From contig REDI01000026.1 of assembly GCA_007693595.1 (NCBI GenBank), positions 1-64,000 on the forward strand: a DNA stretch of 64,000 nt. The letters are read 5' to 3'. Source of the stretch: Deltaproteobacteria bacterium (lineage in GTDB: Bacteria; Myxococcota_A; UBA796; GCA-2862545). Of the stretch, positions 25,616 to 34,891 are shown in pieces. Made by a program: the position numbers and the translations under genes. The notes beneath the pieces were generated by a model that was not told where the DNA came from, made no database searches, and saw only the letters and a list, made by a program, of their open reading frames with translations. Every line of letters begins with the position of its first letter. Within the stretch, counting starts at the first letter, position 1.

Positions 25616-27121
25616 ATGCACGACGCCCTGCGCACCCTCCAGGCCCTCCGAGAGCGATCCGGCCCCCGACAGACCCCCGGCCTGTCCGACCACGCCCTTC
25701 TTCCCTTCCTCCAAGGCGACCCCCGCCTCACCCGCGCCATCGCCCGGGCTGAGAGAGCCGCGGGCGCCCTCCAAGGGGACCTGGCCGCGCTGATCGCGCT
25801 CGACGAGTCGCTCGCCATCGGCAAGGCTCACGAAGGCTACGTCAACTTCTATTCCTCCGACGCCACCAATCCCTACCTCGCGCTGGCGGCGGACGGCCCG
25901 TGGATCGTCACGACCCACGGCGCCGTCATCCACGACAGCGGTGGCTACGGCATGCTCGGCTTCGGGCACGCCCCCCAGCCCGTCCTCGAGGCCCTCGCCG
26001 CCCCCTGGGTCCAGGCCAACATCATGACGGCCAGCCCCAGCCAGGCTCGCTTCGACGCCCGTCTCCGCCAAGAGCTCGGCCACACCCGCGCCGAAGGCTG
26101 CCCCTTCGACCGCTTCGTGTGTATGAACTCCGGCTCCGAAGCCGTCACCGTCGGGATGCGCATCTGCGACGTGAACGCGCGCCGCCAGACCGACCCCGGC
26201 GGCCCCCACCAGGGCAAGCCCACCGTCTTCGTCGTCATGGAGCGCGCCTTTCACGGCCGTACCGACCGACCCGCCCAGCTCAGCCACTCGACCCGGCCGG
26301 TCTACGAGCGGCACCTGGCCTCCTACCGCCAGCTCGACAACCTCTGGACGGTCCCCTACAACGACATTGAAGCTCTGAAAGCGATCTTCGACCGCGCGAA
26401 CCGCGAAGGGGTCTTCATCGAGGCCGTGTTGATCGAGCCCGTCCAAGGCGAAGGGGCCCCCGGTCGCGCCATGACCCGCGCCTTCTACGACACAGCCCGC
26501 GCCCTCACCTTCGAGCACGGAACGCTGCTGCTCATCGACAGCATTCAGGCAGGCCTGCGCGCCTGGGGCGTGCTCTCGCTCGTCGACTATCCCGGCTTCG
26601 AAGACGCGCCTCCTCCCGACATCGAGACGTGGTCCAAGGCGCTCAACGCCGGGCAATACCCCCTCTCGGTCCTGGGGCTGACCTCTCGAGCCGCCGACCT
26701 CTACGTCACCGGCATCTACGGCAACACCATGACGGGCAACCCGCGAGGCCTCGAGGTCGCCTGCGCCGTGCTCAACATGATCACCCCCGAGATCCGCCAA
26801 AACATTCGCGAGCAAGGCTGCGCCTTCGTCGGCGATCTGCAGGCCCTCGCCCAGGACTTCCCGCACCTGATCACCCAGATCACCGGCACCGGCCTACTCT
26901 TTGCTGCCGAGCTCAACCCCGAGCACGTCAAGGCCATCGGTCCAGGGAGCGCCGAGGAGCGCTGCCGACGCTACGGCATGGGCGTGATCCACGGCGGGCG
27001 CAACGCCCTTCGCTTCACCCCGCACTTCGGCATCACCGACGAAGAGCGCGCCTTGGTCATGAGCGTTCTGCGGCAGGTCTTGACCGAGCTCGACGAGGAG
27101 CTCCAGCACGCCGCCAAGTGA
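25616..27121 (+). CDS. Class-III PLP-dependent aminotransferase
   Basis: 501 aa, ornithine/acetylornithine/GABA aminotransferase superfamily. Visible elements: MNSGSEAVTVGMR for phosphate binding, AFHGRT, the cofactor-ring aspartate in LLLIDSIQAG, and the Schiff-base lysine in ETWSKALNAG, followed by NTMTGNPRGLEVA. It is longer than the usual ~400-450 aa because of an N-terminal extension of about 60 residues. The substrate cannot be assigned from sequence alone; lysine-, ornithine- or diamine-type donors are possible. It ends one base before the stop of the opposite-strand acyltransferase gene. Confidence 0.85.
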   Translation: MHDALRTLQALRERSGPRQTPGLSDHALLPFLQGDPRLTRAIARAERAAGALQGDLAALIALDESLAIGKAHEGYVNFYSSDATNPYLALAADGPWIVTTHGAVIHDSGGYGMLGFGHAPQPVLEALAAPWVQANIMTASPSQARFDARLRQELGHTRAEGCPFDRFVCMNSGSEAVTVGMRICDVNARRQTDPGGPHQGKPTVFVVMERAFHGRTDRPAQLSHSTRPVYERHLASYRQLDNLWTVPYNDIEALKAIFDRANREGVFIEAVLIEPVQGEGAPGRAMTRAFYDTARALTFEHGTLLLIDSIQAGLRAWGVLSLVDYPGFEDAPPPDIETWSKALNAGQYPLSVLGLTSRAADLYVTGIYGNTMTGNPRGLEVACAVLNMITPEIRQNIREQGCAFVGDLQALAQDFPHLITQITGTGLLFAAELNPEHVKAIGPGSAEERCRRYGMGVIHGGRNALRFTPHFGITDEERALVMSVLRQVLTELDEELQHAAK

Positions 27122-28531
27122 TCAGCCCCGAGCGCCGAGCACCTGCACGTAGCGGGCGCGGAGCGCGTCGGCGGCATCGCAAGCGTCGTCGTAGGTCCAG
27201 GCGCTCGTGTCGACCGGAGGCAGCACCGTGACCCGCACCGTGGAGGGGTGGACCACCCGACCCTTCTTGGGGAGGGCAGCGAAGCTGTTGTGGAACACGA
27301 TCGGTACGAGCGGCACCCCCGCCTGGCGCGCGATGTGAAAGGCGCCTTTCTTGAAGGGGCCCGGCATGGGGGTACGGCTCCGGGTCCCCTCGGGAGCGAT
27401 GACGACGCACTTGCCCTCGCCGAGGGCGTCGACCACCGGCTGGAGGGCCTCGATGGCACGCTCCTTGTTGAAGCGCTCGACATAGACTACCCCTGCATAG
27501 TCGAAGATCGGGCGGAAGATGGACTGTTGCAGCTCCGCCTTACCGATGCCGACGAAGTCGCGCTTGAGCAGCTTGCAGATCAGCAGCGGTTCGATGGCGC
27601 TCTGGTGGTTGAAGACGAACACGCAGGGGCGATGATCCCAGAGGTGCTCCTCGCCGTCGACCTGCACCTGGATGCCTGCGATCCGGGTGCCGATCTCGCC
27701 GAAGAGGGTCTCGGCGCGGTTCCGGGAGGCCTCGACCTCTCCGCGCGCGAGGAGCGGGAGCCCGGCGAGCACGGAGGCGACCATGGAGCTGACCCCGACG
27801 CCGGTGCGCACGACGTCGCGGGCGCGGGTGCCGCGGCTCTGAAGGCGATGGACCGGCCAGCCTCGGTGTGCGGCCTCGCGGGTGAGGGCGGCGTCGGGGT
27901 TGAGGGGGCGAGGATGCGCCACCTCATCGAGGAGGGGGAGGTCTTCGATGCCGTCGGAGTAGAACCAGCTCGCTTCCACCGATCCGCCGTGCACCTCGGT
28001 CCACTCGCGCGCGGCCCGCAGCTTCCCGACCCCGTAGACCACCGGGCGCACGATCTCGCCGGTCAACACGCCGTCGGCGACCTCGAGCTCGCAGCAGAGC
28101 AGGCCATCGGCCCCCAGCGCTCGGACCACGGGCCCCGCCTGGTAGCGGGTGGCCGACGAGACCACCACGACCTTTCGCCCGGCCCTCTGATGCGCCTGGA
28201 CCAGCTCGTAGGACTCAGGGTAGATGCGGCTCGCGATCCGCTTTCGAAAGAGCATCTCACCCAGCTCTTCGAGCTCGCGCTCGGGCATGCCCTCGTAGAG
28301 GCGCGACGCCTCGAGCAAGAAACGTGAGAAGCCGATCTTACCCGCCTGGAACTCTCGGATGGAGCGCACCAAGCGGGCCCCGTCGCTGAGGCTGAGGTGC
28401 CCCCCCTTGAGACGCTCGCCCAGAAAGGTGCGGGCGGTGAAGCCGTGAACCAGCGTTCGATCCAGATCGAAGAAGGCGACGGCCTGAGGGTCGGGGCTCG
28501 CCTGTCGAGCTTCGCGAACCAAGGGATGCAT
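27122..28531 (-). CDS. Fused HAD-IB phosphatase and PlsC-type acyltransferase
   Basis: 469 aa. Residues about 15-225 are a SerB-like HAD hydrolase with FFDLDRTLV (DxDxT), VVSSAT and SDGIEDLPLL. From about 250 onward is a 1-acyl-glycerol-3-phosphate acyltransferase with VVYVERFN and APEGTRSRT. Such bifunctional proteins are known in phospholipid metabolism; the phosphatase substrate is uncertain. In the catalytic acyltransferase motif the sequence is NHQSAIEP, so the normal H-x4-D is H-x4-E. The start at 28531 is supported by GGAGG five bases upstream. Confidence 0.87.
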   Translation of the reverse strand: MHPLVREARQASPDPQAVAFFDLDRTLVHGFTARTFLGERLKGGHLSLSDGARLVRSIREFQAGKIGFSRFLLEASRLYEGMPERELEELGEMLFRKRIASRIYPESYELVQAHQRAGRKVVVVSSATRYQAGPVVRALGADGLLCCELEVADGVLTGEIVRPVVYGVGKLRAAREWTEVHGGSVEASWFYSDGIEDLPLLDEVAHPRPLNPDAALTREAAHRGWPVHRLQSRGTRARDVVRTGVGVSSMVASVLAGLPLLARGEVEASRNRAETLFGEIGTRIAGIQVQVDGEEHLWDHRPCVFVFNHQSAIEPLLICKLLKRDFVGIGKAELQQSIFRPIFDYAGVVYVERFNKERAIEALQPVVDALGEGKCVVIAPEGTRSRTPMPGPFKKGAFHIARQAGVPLVPIVFHNSFAALPKKGRVVHPSTVRVTVLPPVDTSAWTYDDACDAADALRARYVQVLGARG

Positions 28532-28630
28532 AAGGACCTCCAGGACCAAGGGCCGCGCAGCATCGGATCCGCGCGCCAAGGGCGGCTGAACTAACCGAGT
28601 GCTCCGGCGCACGCCGGTCGAGGCGCTCGA

Positions 28631-30409
28631 TCAGCGGCGACCTCGGGGGGTCTTCTTGCGGCCCTTGCCCCCGATACCCTTCGGCTTGCCAAAGCGACCC
28701 TTCCGCGGGAGCGGCTCGCGCCGAGGGCGAGCCCCGTCCCGCTCCCCTCGCCGCGGCTTGCGCTGCCGATCTTCTTGGGTGCCGCGGGCCATCGAGAGCT
28801 CTACCGCCTGGCCCCGGATCTCGAGGGTGGAGTGGTTGCGCAAGAGGTGTTCCGCCGCGTCTCGGGGCAGCCCCACAAAGCTGTTCCGCCCGAAGAGCGT
28901 GATCCGCCCGATGGCCTTGCCAGGGATCCCAGCCTCGTTGGCGATCGCCCCAACCACGTCGGAGGGCCGGAGCCCGTCCCGCCTGCCGATGGGAATGAAG
29001 ACCTCGACCTCGTTGCACGGATCGCCGGCCTCGGCGCGGACTTCTTCTTGGGCAGTGCCCGACCACCCGACGACCTCCGGCTCGGGCTCGTCCGTCAGCC
29101 CTACCCCACGGAGATCCGCCAGCCGCGCGACCGCAGCCGCGGCCACTTGATCCATCGACCACGACCGGGCCTCGGAGAGCTCCGAGAGCCACTGCGCCAC
29201 CTGATCCAGATCACGCTCCAAGGTCTGACCGAGCTCATCGGCCAGCCGCTCCCGCTGAGCCCGCACAATGGCGCGGTCGGAGGGCACGTCGAACTGGGTG
29301 ATGTCGACGCCTAGGGTCCGCTCCATCGAGCGGATCTGCCGCCGCTCGCGCGGGGTGGCGAAGCTCACCGCCATCCCCGCCCGCCCCGCGCGCCCCACCC
29401 GGCCGATCCGGTGGACGTAGACCTCGGTGCTGTCGGGGAGGTCCACGTTGATGACCATGCCCAAGTGATCGACGTCGAGCCCGCGCGCTGCCACATCGGT
29501 CGCGACCAGAACATCGAGGCTCTCGGCGCGCAGGCGATTCAGCACCCGCTCGCGGGCGGACTGGCTCAGATCGCCGTGTAAGGCATCGGCGCCGAAGCCC
29601 TCGCGGGCCAGGGCGTCGGCGAGCTCCGCGCAGGCCGCCCGCGTCCGAGCGAAGACGAGCGTTCCCCCCGGAGGTGACACCCGCAGCACGCGCATGAGCG
29701 CATCGAGCTTGTGGCGCTTGGGGACCAGCACCCACCGCTGCTGGATGTGGTCGACGCTCAGCGCATCCTGCTCGACCTGAACCTCGACGGGATCGGTGAG
29801 GTGCGCCCGCGCCACCCTCCGGATCGGGGGCGGCATGGTGGCCGAGAAGAGGGCGACCTGCCGCCCTGCGGGCGTGGCGCCGAGCAGCCGCTCCACGTCG
29901 TCGAGGAAGCCCATCCGCAGCATCTCGTCGGCCTCGTCGAGCACGACGACCTCGATGCCCGAGAGATCGAGGCTGCCGCGATCGAGGTGATCGAGCAGTC
30001 TGCCCGGCGTGCCCACGATCACCGTCGCACCACGGCGAAGGGCGCGGAGCTGAGGCTCGTAGGGCGCGCCACCATAGACGCAGACCAGCTCCAGTCGGAG
30101 CGCGGCGGCGTAGCTCTGAAGAGCGTCAGTGACCTGGAGCGCGAGCTCTCGGGTCGGGGCGAGCACGAGGGCCCTCACAGGGCCTCCATCGCGTACCCGG
30201 TGCAGCAGCGGCAGGCCGAAGGCGGCGGTCTTGCCCGAGCCGGTGCGCGCGCCTCCGACCATGTCCCGACCCGAGAGCATCACGGGGATGGCCTCGACCT
30301 GGATCGGGGTGGGTTCTTCAAAGCCGAGGGAGGCGATGGCTTGAAGGAGACGATCATCGAGATCGAGATCAGCGAAGGAGACCGCGTCTGCGGCAGGAGG
30401 GGCGGACAT
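28631..30409 (-). CDS. DEAD-box RNA helicase with C-terminal DbpA-type RNA-binding domain (CsdA/DeaD-like)
   Basis: 592 aa. Helicase motifs appear in order: Q motif (GFEEPTPIQ), ARTGSGKT, PTRELA, LDEADEML, SAT, and HRIGRVGRAG. After a helical stretch, residues about 455-535 match the DbpA/CsdA RNA-binding domain (EVFIPIGRRDGLRPSDVVGAI ... FGRNSFVGLP). The tail is strongly basic (KPRRGERD, KGIGGKGRKKTPRGRR) and suits RNA binding. It likely acts in ribosome assembly or cold-stress RNA unwinding. The ATG at 30409 lacks a strong ribosome-binding site; another in-frame ATG lies at 30454. Confidence 0.92.
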   Translation of the reverse strand: MSAPPAADAVSFADLDLDDRLLQAIASLGFEEPTPIQVEAIPVMLSGRDMVGGARTGSGKTAAFGLPLLHRVRDGGPVRALVLAPTRELALQVTDALQSYAAALRLELVCVYGGAPYEPQLRALRRGATVIVGTPGRLLDHLDRGSLDLSGIEVVVLDEADEMLRMGFLDDVERLLGATPAGRQVALFSATMPPPIRRVARAHLTDPVEVQVEQDALSVDHIQQRWVLVPKRHKLDALMRVLRVSPPGGTLVFARTRAACAELADALAREGFGADALHGDLSQSARERVLNRLRAESLDVLVATDVAARGLDVDHLGMVINVDLPDSTEVYVHRIGRVGRAGRAGMAVSFATPRERRQIRSMERTLGVDITQFDVPSDRAIVRAQRERLADELGQTLERDLDQVAQWLSELSEARSWSMDQVAAAAVARLADLRGVGLTDEPEPEVVGWSGTAQEEVRAEAGDPCNEVEVFIPIGRRDGLRPSDVVGAIANEAGIPGKAIGRITLFGRNSFVGLPRDAAEHLLRNHSTLEIRGQAVELSMARGTQEDRQRKPRRGERDGARPRREPLPRKGRFGKPKGIGGKGRKKTPRGRR

Positions 30410-30527
30410 GAGAGGGCACCGGGAACGAGAGGGCGCGGTCGGAGCGCCGCTCATCGGCGCGCAGGACTCGCGATCGCGCGGCTGGTAACCCAGGGCCCCG
30501 CCTCCGTCCCCCACCAGGCGCTCGCAG

Positions 30528-33158
30528 CTACTCCTGCGGGCTTTGCTCCGAGGCTTCCGCCTCGGCACCCGGGACGACGACCAGCGGCACGCCCTCGGGG
30601 GCTTCGTTCGCGGGCGGGGGGCCGCTCGCCAGCGGCTCGATCCGACCCTCGGCGCCAAGCTCGACGAGTCGGCCTTGGATGCCGCTCACAGCGAAGCGCG
30701 ATCCCGGCAGACGCGCCACCCCGGTGGTGTGCTCCCCGAGCTCGACCACCTGCTGGGCCTTGCCCGCATAGACGTCCCACCACACGGCGCGCTCGCCGGC
30801 CGTCGCGACGAGCACCCGCCCCGTGCGATCGGTCGCGAGCGCCGTAATGGGCGCCTCGTGACCCTCGAGGGTCCACACCGCGCTCCACTTGGCGGGCTCC
30901 CAGCCGATGACGACCTCGTCGGCACCGCCGGTGATCAGCTCCCCCTTGGGGCTACGGCCCATCGCCGTGATGGGCGCGCCCTGGCGAAGCACGGCGAGGC
31001 CCTGTCCCGTCCGCTGATGCCAGACGTGGACCTCGCCCTCGACCAGCGCCGAGGCCCAGGTGCCGTTCGGATCGCACTCCAGCGCCTCGATGATGCCGCT
31101 GGGCGCCCCGCGCGCACGCCGCGGGGCCTGCCCCTGCTCGACGAACCACAGGCCATCGAAGGTGCCGACGTAGACCCGAGCTCCGACGCCGCACATGTCG
31201 ACCACCGGCCCGCCGAGGGTGCCGAGCAGTTCAGCCTCTTCCGTCTGGGCGCGCCGGAAGACGCGGCCGTCGGAGTAGCCGGCCAAGACGCCGTGCTCAT
31301 CGGACCACCTCGCGACCCGCGGGCGACCGTGCTCCACCATGAGCACTCGGGTCGATCCCGAGGTCGACCGCAGCGCCAGACCCCCGACGAGCAAAGCCAG
31401 ATCCCCCGCCCCGGTAGCGAGCAGCCCGTGAATGGGCCCGTAGGAGGTTTCGATGTCTGGGACAGTAGGGGTCGGAAAGGGGGTGAAGACATCGAGCTGG
31501 GCGTAGGCCGAGAAGGGCGCCAAGGGCGCGTCCTGGATCCGCGCTGTGACGTCCCACCGCTCGACCCGACCGTCGTGCAGGCCGAGCCAGGCGTGGCTGT
31601 CGTCGGTCGCAAGCGCCCGGATCTCGCCGGTCGCGCCGGCGGTCATCGCGAGGCCACCCTTGAGATCCGAGAGCACGAAGCGCTCTTCGTCGTTGGACCA
31701 CAGCGCCCAGCGGCCGTTGGGCGAGAGGGAGGGCCCCCGGCGCATCGCCGCGAGCCCCCGCGCCGTCTCGAGCTTGGGAGGCCGACCGTAGACCGGCAAG
31801 GCGCCCCTCCAGCCCATCGCCACCAAGCCTCCTGTCGAGACGCCCCCCGCAGCGATCTGATCCTGAGGCGACACGATCCGTCGGCGCCGCTGACCGGAGC
31901 CCAGGTCCAACACCCACAGCTCGTCGCCGCTGGCCACGGTGAGCACCTCGTCGAAGACCGCTAGGGCTCCCGCGGGCGCCACCGTGCTCCACACGAGCTC
32001 CCCTTCGATGGTCCACCGCTCGATGACGTCGTCGGACCGGAGCACCACCCCATCGTGCACGCCGAGCAGGTCGTCGATCTCGACCTCCCAGGCGCGGACC
32101 ATGCCGTCGCGGACCCACACGAGCTGGTCGGGCAGGGCGAACCAGCTCCCTCCCTGCCCGTCGAGGGTGGCGGCGATGACCTGCTCGCTCACGACCTGCC
32201 CGCTGCCGTCCGATCGCCAGCGGATCGCCAGGCCATCGGCGTCGACCGTGAGCGCCCCTCCGTCGCGCGCCGGGCGGATCGAGACCACCTCGGCGCGGTG
32301 ACCCACCCCGCCGAGCTGCCGGCTGCCTTGCCACACGAGCATGCGCCCGATGTCGAGCCCCGCCACGGCGAGCCGCTCCCCGTCGAAGCTCACCCCGACC
32401 CGCCAGGCGTCGGCTTCGACCTCGATGGCTTCGATCTCGCCCGTCGCCGCCGAGATCCGAACCACGCCCTCGCCATCGGCGACCATCACGCCGCCGTCGA
32501 AGGCGGCGATGTCGTAGACGAGCAGCTCGGCTGCCGCCTTGGGCTCCCCTTGGTCGTCGAGGAAGATCACCCCATCGTCATCGACCACGGCGAAGCCGTC
32601 TCCGAGGGGCAGCGCACGCAGCCCACCGTAGCCCGAGAGCCCCAGCTCCTTGACGCCGAGGACCTCGCCGTCGACGCTGAGCCAGAGCAGATCCCCCGCC
32701 TCATCGAAGAGGCCCAGCCTGCCGTCGAGGGTGGCGATCGCCTCGACCAACGCAAAGCCTTCGGGGAGCGGAAAGCCCGCTTCTTCGCCCGCGTAGGTGA
32801 GGATGCCGTCGGCGCGCGGGGTGACGAGCACGTCGGGGCTGAGAAGCAGCGCCTCACCTCCCGACAGCGACATGATCAGCGTAGCTTCGGCGGTGAGCAG
32901 GGCGACCTCGTCGGCCCCGACCACCACGTCGAAGACCTGATAGCCGGGCAGATCGAGATCCCACTCGGGCACCCCCTCGGAGTCGAAGCAGATCATGCCC
33001 CCGACATCGACGCTGCAGACGCCTCCGTCGGACCGCACCAAGAGCGCGATGGACGGTGCGGGCAAGACGAAGGTCTCTTCGCCGAAGATCTGAACCTCAC
33101 TCGAACCTGCGCTGACCGGCCCCAGCAGGGCCATCGCGATGAAGGCCGCACGTCGCAT
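30528..33158 (-). CDS. Exported beta-propeller (WD40/quinoprotein-like) protein
   Basis: 876 aa with an N-terminal signal peptide (MRRAAFIAMALLGPVSAG). Almost the entire chain consists of short strand repeats; the clearest WD40-type blades are near the C terminus (WTLEGHEAPITALATD..., AVWWDVYAGKAQQVVELGEH). This suggests two stacked propellers used for binding rather than catalysis; no enzymatic motif is visible. The ATG follows GGAGGAACG on this strand. It ends about 120 bases upstream of the helicase gene, same strand; cotranscription is possible. Confidence 0.72.
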   Translation of the reverse strand: MRRAAFIAMALLGPVSAGSSEVQIFGEETFVLPAPSIALLVRSDGGVCSVDVGGMICFDSEGVPEWDLDLPGYQVFDVVVGADEVALLTAEATLIMSLSGGEALLLSPDVLVTPRADGILTYAGEEAGFPLPEGFALVEAIATLDGRLGLFDEAGDLLWLSVDGEVLGVKELGLSGYGGLRALPLGDGFAVVDDDGVIFLDDQGEPKAAAELLVYDIAAFDGGVMVADGEGVVRISAATGEIEAIEVEADAWRVGVSFDGERLAVAGLDIGRMLVWQGSRQLGGVGHRAEVVSIRPARDGGALTVDADGLAIRWRSDGSGQVVSEQVIAATLDGQGGSWFALPDQLVWVRDGMVRAWEVEIDDLLGVHDGVVLRSDDVIERWTIEGELVWSTVAPAGALAVFDEVLTVASGDELWVLDLGSGQRRRRIVSPQDQIAAGGVSTGGLVAMGWRGALPVYGRPPKLETARGLAAMRRGPSLSPNGRWALWSNDEERFVLSDLKGGLAMTAGATGEIRALATDDSHAWLGLHDGRVERWDVTARIQDAPLAPFSAYAQLDVFTPFPTPTVPDIETSYGPIHGLLATGAGDLALLVGGLALRSTSGSTRVLMVEHGRPRVARWSDEHGVLAGYSDGRVFRRAQTEEAELLGTLGGPVVDMCGVGARVYVGTFDGLWFVEQGQAPRRARGAPSGIIEALECDPNGTWASALVEGEVHVWHQRTGQGLAVLRQGAPITAMGRSPKGELITGGADEVVIGWEPAKWSAVWTLEGHEAPITALATDRTGRVLVATAGERAVWWDVYAGKAQQVVELGEHTTGVARLPGSRFAVSGIQGRLVELGAEGRIEPLASGPPPANEAPEGVPLVVVPGAEAEASEQSPQE

Positions 33159-33245
33159 CGTTCCTCCACCCCCCTCCTACCCCATGAAGCCCAGCTTGCC
33201 GATCCGCGCCCTTTCCCATCCCCGCCCTGTGCCTACCTTCACCCC

Positions 33246-33809
33246 ATGACCGGATCCGAACCGACCCCCGAGCCCACGGCCCCTCCTCGGCGATGGCGTC
33301 GCTACGGCCGTTCGGCGCTGCAGCTCTTGGGCGTGGTCGCCCTCGTGGCCATCACGAGCCAAGTGCTGGGGTGGATCCGCGCTCCGGCACTCCCCGACGA
33401 GGCGCCAGACTTCGCCCTGCCCGACCTCGAAGGCCAGACCGTGCAGCTCTCGGACCTTCGAGGCCAGCCGGTGCTGCTCAACTTCTGGGCGACCTGGTGC
33501 GGCCCCTGTCGGATCGAGGCCCCCGCCTTCTCGCGGTTCGCCGACCGGAACCCCGACTTCGTGGTGTTGGGGATCGCGGCGGATGGTCCCGTGGGCAGGC
33601 TGCGCAAGGCGCGGGCGGACCTCGGCATCACCTACACCGTCCTACAGGGTGAGCCCTCGACCTTTCAGACCTACGGCGTGACCACCTTTCCGACCTCGGT
33701 CCTCGTCGACACCGAGGGCCGGGTGGTGCGCGCCCACACCGGCCTGATGCTCGATCCTCAGCTCGCCTTGTTCACCATGGGAGCAGGCGAGGGGTCGGAT
33801 CCGCGCTGA
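33246..33809 (+). CDS. TlpA/ResA-type membrane-anchored thioredoxin
   Basis: 187 aa. A single N-terminal membrane helix (about residues 26-43) is followed by a periplasmic thioredoxin fold with WATWCGPC, a classic CxxC redox site, and the cis-proline segment TTFPTSVLVD. The DEAPDFALPDLEGQ start is typical of the TlpA/AhpC-TSA branch. Likely reduces disulphides in exported or cytochrome-maturation clients, by family knowledge; no cytochrome biogenesis genes are adjacent. Ends seven bases before the stop of the opposite band-7 gene. Confidence 0.9.
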   Translation: MTGSEPTPEPTAPPRRWRRYGRSALQLLGVVALVAITSQVLGWIRAPALPDEAPDFALPDLEGQTVQLSDLRGQPVLLNFWATWCGPCRIEAPAFSRFADRNPDFVVLGIAADGPVGRLRKARADLGITYTVLQGEPSTFQTYGVTTFPTSVLVDTEGRVVRAHTGLMLDPQLALFTMGAGEGSDPR

Positions 33810-33816
33810 CGAGCGC

Positions 33817-34854
33817 TCAGCCCTCGCGCAGGGCCTCGGCCGCGCCGGCGACCATGCCAAAGACGCCATCGAGCTTGTTGGGCAGGAAGATCTTGGTCGC
33901 CTTGCCCTCGGCCAGTTTAGAACTCACCGCACCCGCCTGCTGGAGCTCCAAGAAGCGCAGCATGCGCTCGGTGGTCGCGGGGTTGGCGAGCGCCCCTTGA
34001 AGCATGGCAAAGCCGCGCGCCTCGGCCTCGCGCAGCTTGAGCTGACCCACGGCCTCGGCTTCGGCCGCCAGGATCGCCGCCTGCTTCTCGGCTTGCGCCC
34101 GAAGGATCGACGCCTCCTTCTCGGCCTCGGCTTGGAGGATCGTCGCCTCGCGCCGACCCTTGGCCGAGAGGACGGCCGCCTCTTGATCGCCCTCGGCACG
34201 GAGGATCTGAGCACGCTTATGGCCTTCGGCCTGCGTGATCTCGGTGCGGCGGCGAGTCTCGGCCGCCCGCTGCTCCGCAAGGATCTGCCCGAACTCTCCC
34301 AGATCGATGTCCTTGATCTCGACGCGATCTACCTTGATCCCCCACGGATCGGTGGCTTCGTCGAGCTGGATCCGCAGGGCCGAGTTGATGCGATCGCGGC
34401 TCACGAGCAGCTCGTCGAGCTCGTACTTCCCGCACTCGTCCCGAAGGGCGGACTGGACCAGCTTCTGCAACGACCCGACGAAGTCTCGGACCTCGTAGAC
34501 CGCCTGCCGAGGATCCATCACCCGGTAGTAGACAACCGCGTCGATGTAGACCGTCGCGTTGTCGCGGGTGATGATCGACTCCTTGGGGTAGTCGTCGACC
34601 TGCATACGCATGGGGATGACTTCGACGTTGTTGCGCGGCGCCAGGTAGACCTTGCCGGTGTTGTCGTGGCGGACCTCGCTGATCCGAAACTTGCCGATGG
34701 TCTCGCCGTATCCCCACAGCGCGAGCAGGATGGCGACGCCGGGCTGTGCGACCCGGGCGAAGCGACCGCGGCGCTCGATGATGCGGACCTCACCCTGCCG
34801 AACCACCGCGAACTGCAAGATGCCGAGACTAAACAACTCAAGCAGGCTTCCCAT
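33817..34854 (-). CDS. SPFH/band-7 (stomatin/prohibitin-like) membrane-associated protein
   Basis: 345 aa. A short N-terminal hydrophobic segment, then a band-7 domain (residues about 18-200; VDDYPKESIITRDNATVYIDA and IKVDRVEIKDIDL are typical). A long Ala/Glu-rich coiled coil (about 195-290; AEKEASILRAQAEKQAAI) follows, with a small C-terminal region. Such proteins form cage-like oligomers on membranes and organise microdomains. The start is ATG at 34854: AGGAG lies five bases before it, while the GTG six bases earlier would sit on that site. No NfeD partner is next to it. Confidence 0.9.
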   Translation of the reverse strand: MGSLLELFSLGILQFAVVRQGEVRIIERRGRFARVAQPGVAILLALWGYGETIGKFRISEVRHDNTGKVYLAPRNNVEVIPMRMQVDDYPKESIITRDNATVYIDAVVYYRVMDPRQAVYEVRDFVGSLQKLVQSALRDECGKYELDELLVSRDRINSALRIQLDEATDPWGIKVDRVEIKDIDLGEFGQILAEQRAAETRRRTEITQAEGHKRAQILRAEGDQEAAVLSAKGRREATILQAEAEKEASILRAQAEKQAAILAAEAEAVGQLKLREAEARGFAMLQGALANPATTERMLRFLELQQAGAVSSKLAEGKATKIFLPNKLDGVFGMVAGAAEALREG

Positions 34855-34891
34855 GACCACTCCTTTGGGATGAAGGGGGGCCGATGATGGT

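Noticed and set aside
25583-26866. Long open frame on the minus strand opposite the class-III aminotransferase
   Set aside because: It is a codon-bias shadow: the opposite-strand gene has complete family motifs and a ribosome-binding site, while this frame has a composition typical of antisense GC-rich reading (Gly/Asp/Val/Glu-rich) and no recognisable domain.
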